In this document: one piece after another, positions 60,361-64,000 of the stretch
Numbering within the stretch: the stretch's first letter is position 1
How the letters are laid out: every line of letters begins with the position of its first letter
From: Atopsyche davidsoni
Lineage: Eukaryota; Arthropoda; Insecta; Trichoptera; Hydrobiosidae
Direction of reading: 5' to 3'
DNA: 64,000 nucleotides
NCBI GenBank assembly: GCA_022113835.1
Contig: JAILWY010000009.1
Span: 14,298,001 to 14,362,000 of the forward strand
Made by a program: the position numbers and the translations under genes
Notes under the pieces: generated by a model
Databases searched by the model: none
Told to the model about the DNA's origin: nothing
What the model saw: the letters and a program-made list of their open reading frames with translations, nothing else

Positions 60361-61549
60361 ACATTTCTGCAGGTTTATATACAAAATATATAGATACTGT
60401 AAAAGAAAAAGGGGTTCTATGTGACAATAGTGATTTTCTTGTCAACATTTTGTACACATTAAAACTAGACTTCTTCAGAGCTTGTATTGATTTTACGTTC
60501 AAACAAACCCTGAATAATATTGAATGTCCATATCGTATATATTATATATTCGAGAGAAAAAAATGGTTACTCGTGAATCCATATCGTGAATTATCACGTT
60601 AACATTATCACGAGTCGTTACGGTTACAAATTTGAGATATTAACTGATGAACTATCGAAATTTGTGTAGATGTATTAGTTTATAAAAAATCCAAAAATGT
60701 AAATCTTAAAATGATTATTCCGCTTATTTATAATAATGCATAATTTTAAGGAACTAGCAAAAGAATAAGTAGAACTTTGTTGATTAATTATACAATACAC
60801 CCATTTCCTGATTATTTTTGAGAATATTAATAAAATATCTAGCTCAACAGTCAAGACATCAGATTTTTAAACACAAAACCAGAGGTTAAGTACTTCTAAA
60901 TGTCATGTTAATCCTACCTCGGTAATGTTATTAGTTTTAACCCACTTGTAGCGGTAAGAAAAGGATTATACCTTTTATTTCGTAATGCGTAATTTTCACG
61001 GAAACCTTTATTGTGAGTACGGGCACTGCGTTCACTACTTTGTTAATTAACTGAATATTAAAATGTATACTTTCCTTGGAATAATATTTTTATTTTTTTT
61101 GAATATTCGCGGTATTTTTTAACACTTATGTCGCGTTTTCTACGCCACACCTTGACATTAGAATGCCCTTAATTTCTTTCACCGATGCTGCTTAAGAATA
61201 TGTTTTATATACGACGTAGTTTGTTCTAATCCTTTTGCCTATATAACTTTAGATACTATAAATGGAGAAGCTGTAAAGCTGTACGTCGTATTTTTAAAAA
61301 AGTATGGTTAACGATGGTCTTCCAATTTTTTTATATCAAAATTCATTATTCTCTTCGGTTTTTGGGCAAACATTCTACGATGTTCTGTATAAATTTGCTG
61401 TTTTATGCATAATCATTTCCTAAAGCGGGTCCGCGTGGACGTTGGTTAGTAATATCGTAGATGTATATTTATTACAAACCTTTTGTGCACGAAAAGCCGT
61501 AAAACGAAATATATAAAAATTGTAAGCATATGACGCCAAAAATCTTGTT
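60361..61549. other. Noncoding, AT-rich
   Basis: A 94-codon frame from 60318 is not supported by any domain. Nothing else seen. Confidence 0.45.
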
Positions 61550-61960
61550 TTGCAGACTGGCACGATCGCTGAAAACAGAATCATTACAACACCCTACGAA
61601 GCAGACTGCAGTAACGCCTGCATTTATCAACTTCAGTGGCTTGCTGTCGATAAGTCACTGGCGGGTCGCGATTAATTATTTCATGTTTGCAAATCGGCGG
61701 TGATCCACTGGCGTTTGTTTCGAGGTTATTTATACCGAGGCTCGGGAAAAAGCGTGGGCTAGTCTATTTCAGGAAAGGTCAAATATTATTGCACGCGCTT
61801 TACGCTGTGACCTTCGCCCCGCGATTCTTGGGAAAACCGTAGTTGCCAGGGGAGGGTCCCCTCACCTGCCCCCGCCCTCACCTGTCCCCGCCGCCCTAAC
61901 TATTATAAAGCCTCTCGTATTTTGTGTTTCCGGAATGTGTTGCTCGGCGTGTGCGCACGT
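61550..61960. promoter_or_regulatory. GC-rich island with tandem CACCTG boxes and TATA-like box
   Basis: CACCTG occurs at 61863-61868 and 61879-61884 inside a near-tandem CTCACCTG.CCCCG repeat. AGGTCA (61776-61781) and TGACCT (61808-61813) are nuclear-receptor half sites. TATAAAG lies at 61904-61910, but without an initiator at +30. It reads as an enhancer or distant promoter, uncertain. On the minus strand the two CACCTG boxes read CAG|GTGAGG, so they could be alternative donors. Confidence 0.4.
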
Positions 61961-63470
61961 GTATGTGGCATTGTAAACTTTTACGATACGCTCGCAGCGT
62001 TAGCTGCTGGAGTGAATTCAGTTTGTGTCTATTAAAAACGCGTTATTTATGAGCTTTGAAGTTGTATAACTGAAAACAAATCTGATTTAGTGTTATATCT
62101 ACAGTTAGTATAAATTATTTTGATTTCAATGCAGTATAAAATAATTTGACTCAAGTGATTGGTTTAAAGGTGTTGTACCTTGTTGAGATATTTTTGAACT
62201 TTTAACGGGTGGATCTAATGTTTTCTTAGATTCAGGTTTCGTTCTATGTACACTTTTTTTTGCTTATGAATAAATGTATTTTCGTATATATTTGAATTCT
62301 CGTTGTAGTGGATCGTGAATTTACCCTATTTGTGTTTGATTGAAGATTACAAACTTATTCTTCGTGCACATTAATAAAATAAAGTCGAAGTCTCTGTATT
62401 GATAAAAGATGATAGTGATATTTTATAAATTACATTTAAAAAATTGTAGTTTCTATAACTCTAATTTTTTTTTTAGGTTTACCTTCTTTTTTATTTTAAA
62501 ATGTGTATAGTGAAATTTAATAACATACAGCTTGTTTATTAAATAATAATTAAAAATACGTTAGCGTCTACGTCTTTTCTAAACTGAGTTTGTAAGAAAA
62601 CTCTCCAAATTATAACATTTATGTTAGTTTTAAACACGGTATAACTTTTAGATGCTTGTTTTTGTTTGGCCTAATGGATAATGGTCCAACAAATCTCTAG
62701 GGGAGACAACACTTATGTCTTACCCCTCAATCTAACAGAAATGCTTTCAGTCACACATGACATCATCAACACCAAACGTGAATTCTCTGGTGAAGACATT
62801 GTTTTTTTTTTGTGTTATAATCTCATTTTTGTGTCAATTATACATTCGTGGCCTTTCTTAGGCTGTTAATATTACTATCGTTATAATATTGTCTGTCTTA
62901 TTATCCCTCAATTTTTATGATTCACTTTGAATGTCTTTATTCTAGATTGATTAAATTATTTCTTGTAATTTAAAATATCCTTCACAAAGTAACACTACTT
63001 TACTACTAACTAGAAAAGCAAATTATTGATGTCTATTATCCCATTTAAACTAAAAACGACTCAGTCTATTAAAATAAAAATGTCCACAAATCATCATAAC
63101 TATATCGAAACATGCATTGCAAATGCCTTTTTAAAAATATTTAATAGAAGAGTAATCAAAATAAATTTGAACGTTTTTTCATGATAATTATGTTTGAATT
63201 TTTATTTGTGCTTTTAATAAATCTGCGTTGTGAAAAACCTTCCAAATCATTTTTATTATCATCAGAGATATCTATATATGTACTCGTATTTATTATTATT
63301 TTACTCCTTATTTGCGCACAAACAAACATGAAATTATTGTTTACAAGCATCTACAATAATACAAAGCAGCGCGTTTACATTGGGACGCGTGTTGAAAGCT
63401 CGCAGCTTCCTTAAATATTTTGCATGAAGCCGTGTTTATTTCGAATACACCTTTCGTTGGGAGTTTATAG
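61961..63470. other. Noncoding, AT-rich
   Basis: A frame at 62681-62869 has a less AT-biased first half (62681-62800) but no recognised domain. Nothing else supportable. Confidence 0.45.
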
Positions 63471-63491
63471 TTATGACCTGTGCTTGCGGAG

Positions 63492-63547
63492 GCAGCTGCG
63501 AGGACTGTACAGAAATACCCTCGCGGCGCAGCTGGGAGGACTGTACA
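63492..63547 (+). repeat. Near-perfect 20-bp direct repeat
   Basis: GCAGCTGCGAGGACTGTACA (63492-63511) and GCAGCTGGGAGGACTGTACA (63528-63547) differ at one base and are 36 bp apart start to start. Each contains CAGCTG, an E-box. It is either a tandem duplication or a repeated binding site in a GC-richer island (63470-63680). Confidence 0.85.
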
Positions 63548-63689
63548 CCACCACATGCTGGGGATTCATTTCGCATTACTGATATTCGCTAAATTGTCTC
63601 TAAGCCCGACGACATCTTACATAACGTGCTCGCATTATCGTTAACTAGCACCTAATGCGGCACCCATTGTGCTCCCGTACTCCGAATAC

Positions 63690-63962
63690 AACAGCCAGTC
63701 ATGTCTATCCATCGTACCAGTAGTTGAGTTGTTCTTGGCGAGATCCGATATTTACAACTATCAAACAATAATATATTAGAGTAAATCGGTTCTGCTCCAA
63801 TTCAATTGTAAACGTCAGCAATGTCTATCGAGCGCACCAATAAATATTACCGTTAGTTTAGTTATTTTTGACACAGTCAATTGGCGTGATCTGTTCGGTC
63901 CAGTTCAATAATTTCGCACGCTGATGTATAGTATATACTATCGGACAATAATATGTAAGTGG
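63690..63962 (+). repeat. Degenerate direct duplication near the window end
   Basis: ATGTCTATCCATCGTACCA (about 63700-63718) resembles ATGTCTATCGAGCGCACCA (about 63821-63839). Both are followed by GTT.AGTT, and later by ACTATC..ACAATAATAT (about 63758 and 63938). The unit seems roughly 120-180 bp, with indels between the copies. The sequence may continue past the window. Confidence 0.45.
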
Positions 63963-64000
63963 ATGTTATTATATACATGCGGGTATTATACTGATTCGTA

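Noticed and set aside
1..64000. Known insect microRNAs, histone or snRNA genes, CRISPR arrays
   Set aside because: None of the mature sequences I know (such as let-7, miR-1, miR-9, miR-10, bantam, iab-4) was seen by eye, and no array of spaced repeats exists. CRISPR is not expected in a nuclear eukaryotic sequence.

Overview
This window reads as insect (arthropod) nuclear DNA, strongly AT-rich by eye, with no bacterial or organellar signature. No reading frame exceeds about 139 codons, and none of the longer ones has a recognisable domain, so there is no intronless gene here. The best interpretation (inference) is the inside of a very long intron, or a gene-poor regulatory region beside a developmental regulator. 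AT-rich sequence is broken about every 1-2 kb by 150-500 bp islands of higher GC and complexity that look like cis-regulatory modules. Insect origin is inferred from the composition, a piggyBac-like relic with TTAA ends, a hAT element and the ratcheting-type splice sites. A lepidopteran is plausible but not proven.

The most striking structure is a pair of related 57-nt exon candidates 48.7 kb apart on the + strand (7254-7310 and 55936-55992). Each follows a pyrimidine-rich tract ending TTGCAG, begins with GTAAGT (so it is also a recursive-splice ratchet point), and is followed by a second GTAAGT donor. They are 68% identical at nucleotide level and encode related 19-residue peptides in the same phase, sharing VS.H..V.RC and NRF. 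The layout parallels the Drosophila Ubx microexons mI and mII, though the peptides differ and the host gene is not recognised. A GC-rich 81-nt exon candidate (25341-25421) lies between them on the same strand.

Mobile DNA: a 930-bp piggyBac-like element at 15796-16725 carries a decayed 3' end of the transposase. A 377-bp hAT-type element at 42993-43369 has a perfect 8-bp target duplication and sits inside one copy of a dispersed repeat; the second copy (44971-45309) preserves the empty site. A further hAT-like 3' fragment ends at 43660.

Regulatory-looking sites inside the islands include three perfect CREs within 98 bp (31355-31452), two more CREs just after the second microexon, a perfect RFX X-box palindrome (46533-46546), EXD/HOX-type sites beside a CCAAT palindrome (38767-38855), paired CACGTG boxes (32230-32260), a MEF2 site (9440-9449) and several hairpins and G/C tracts. 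Factor assignments rest on consensus matching only.
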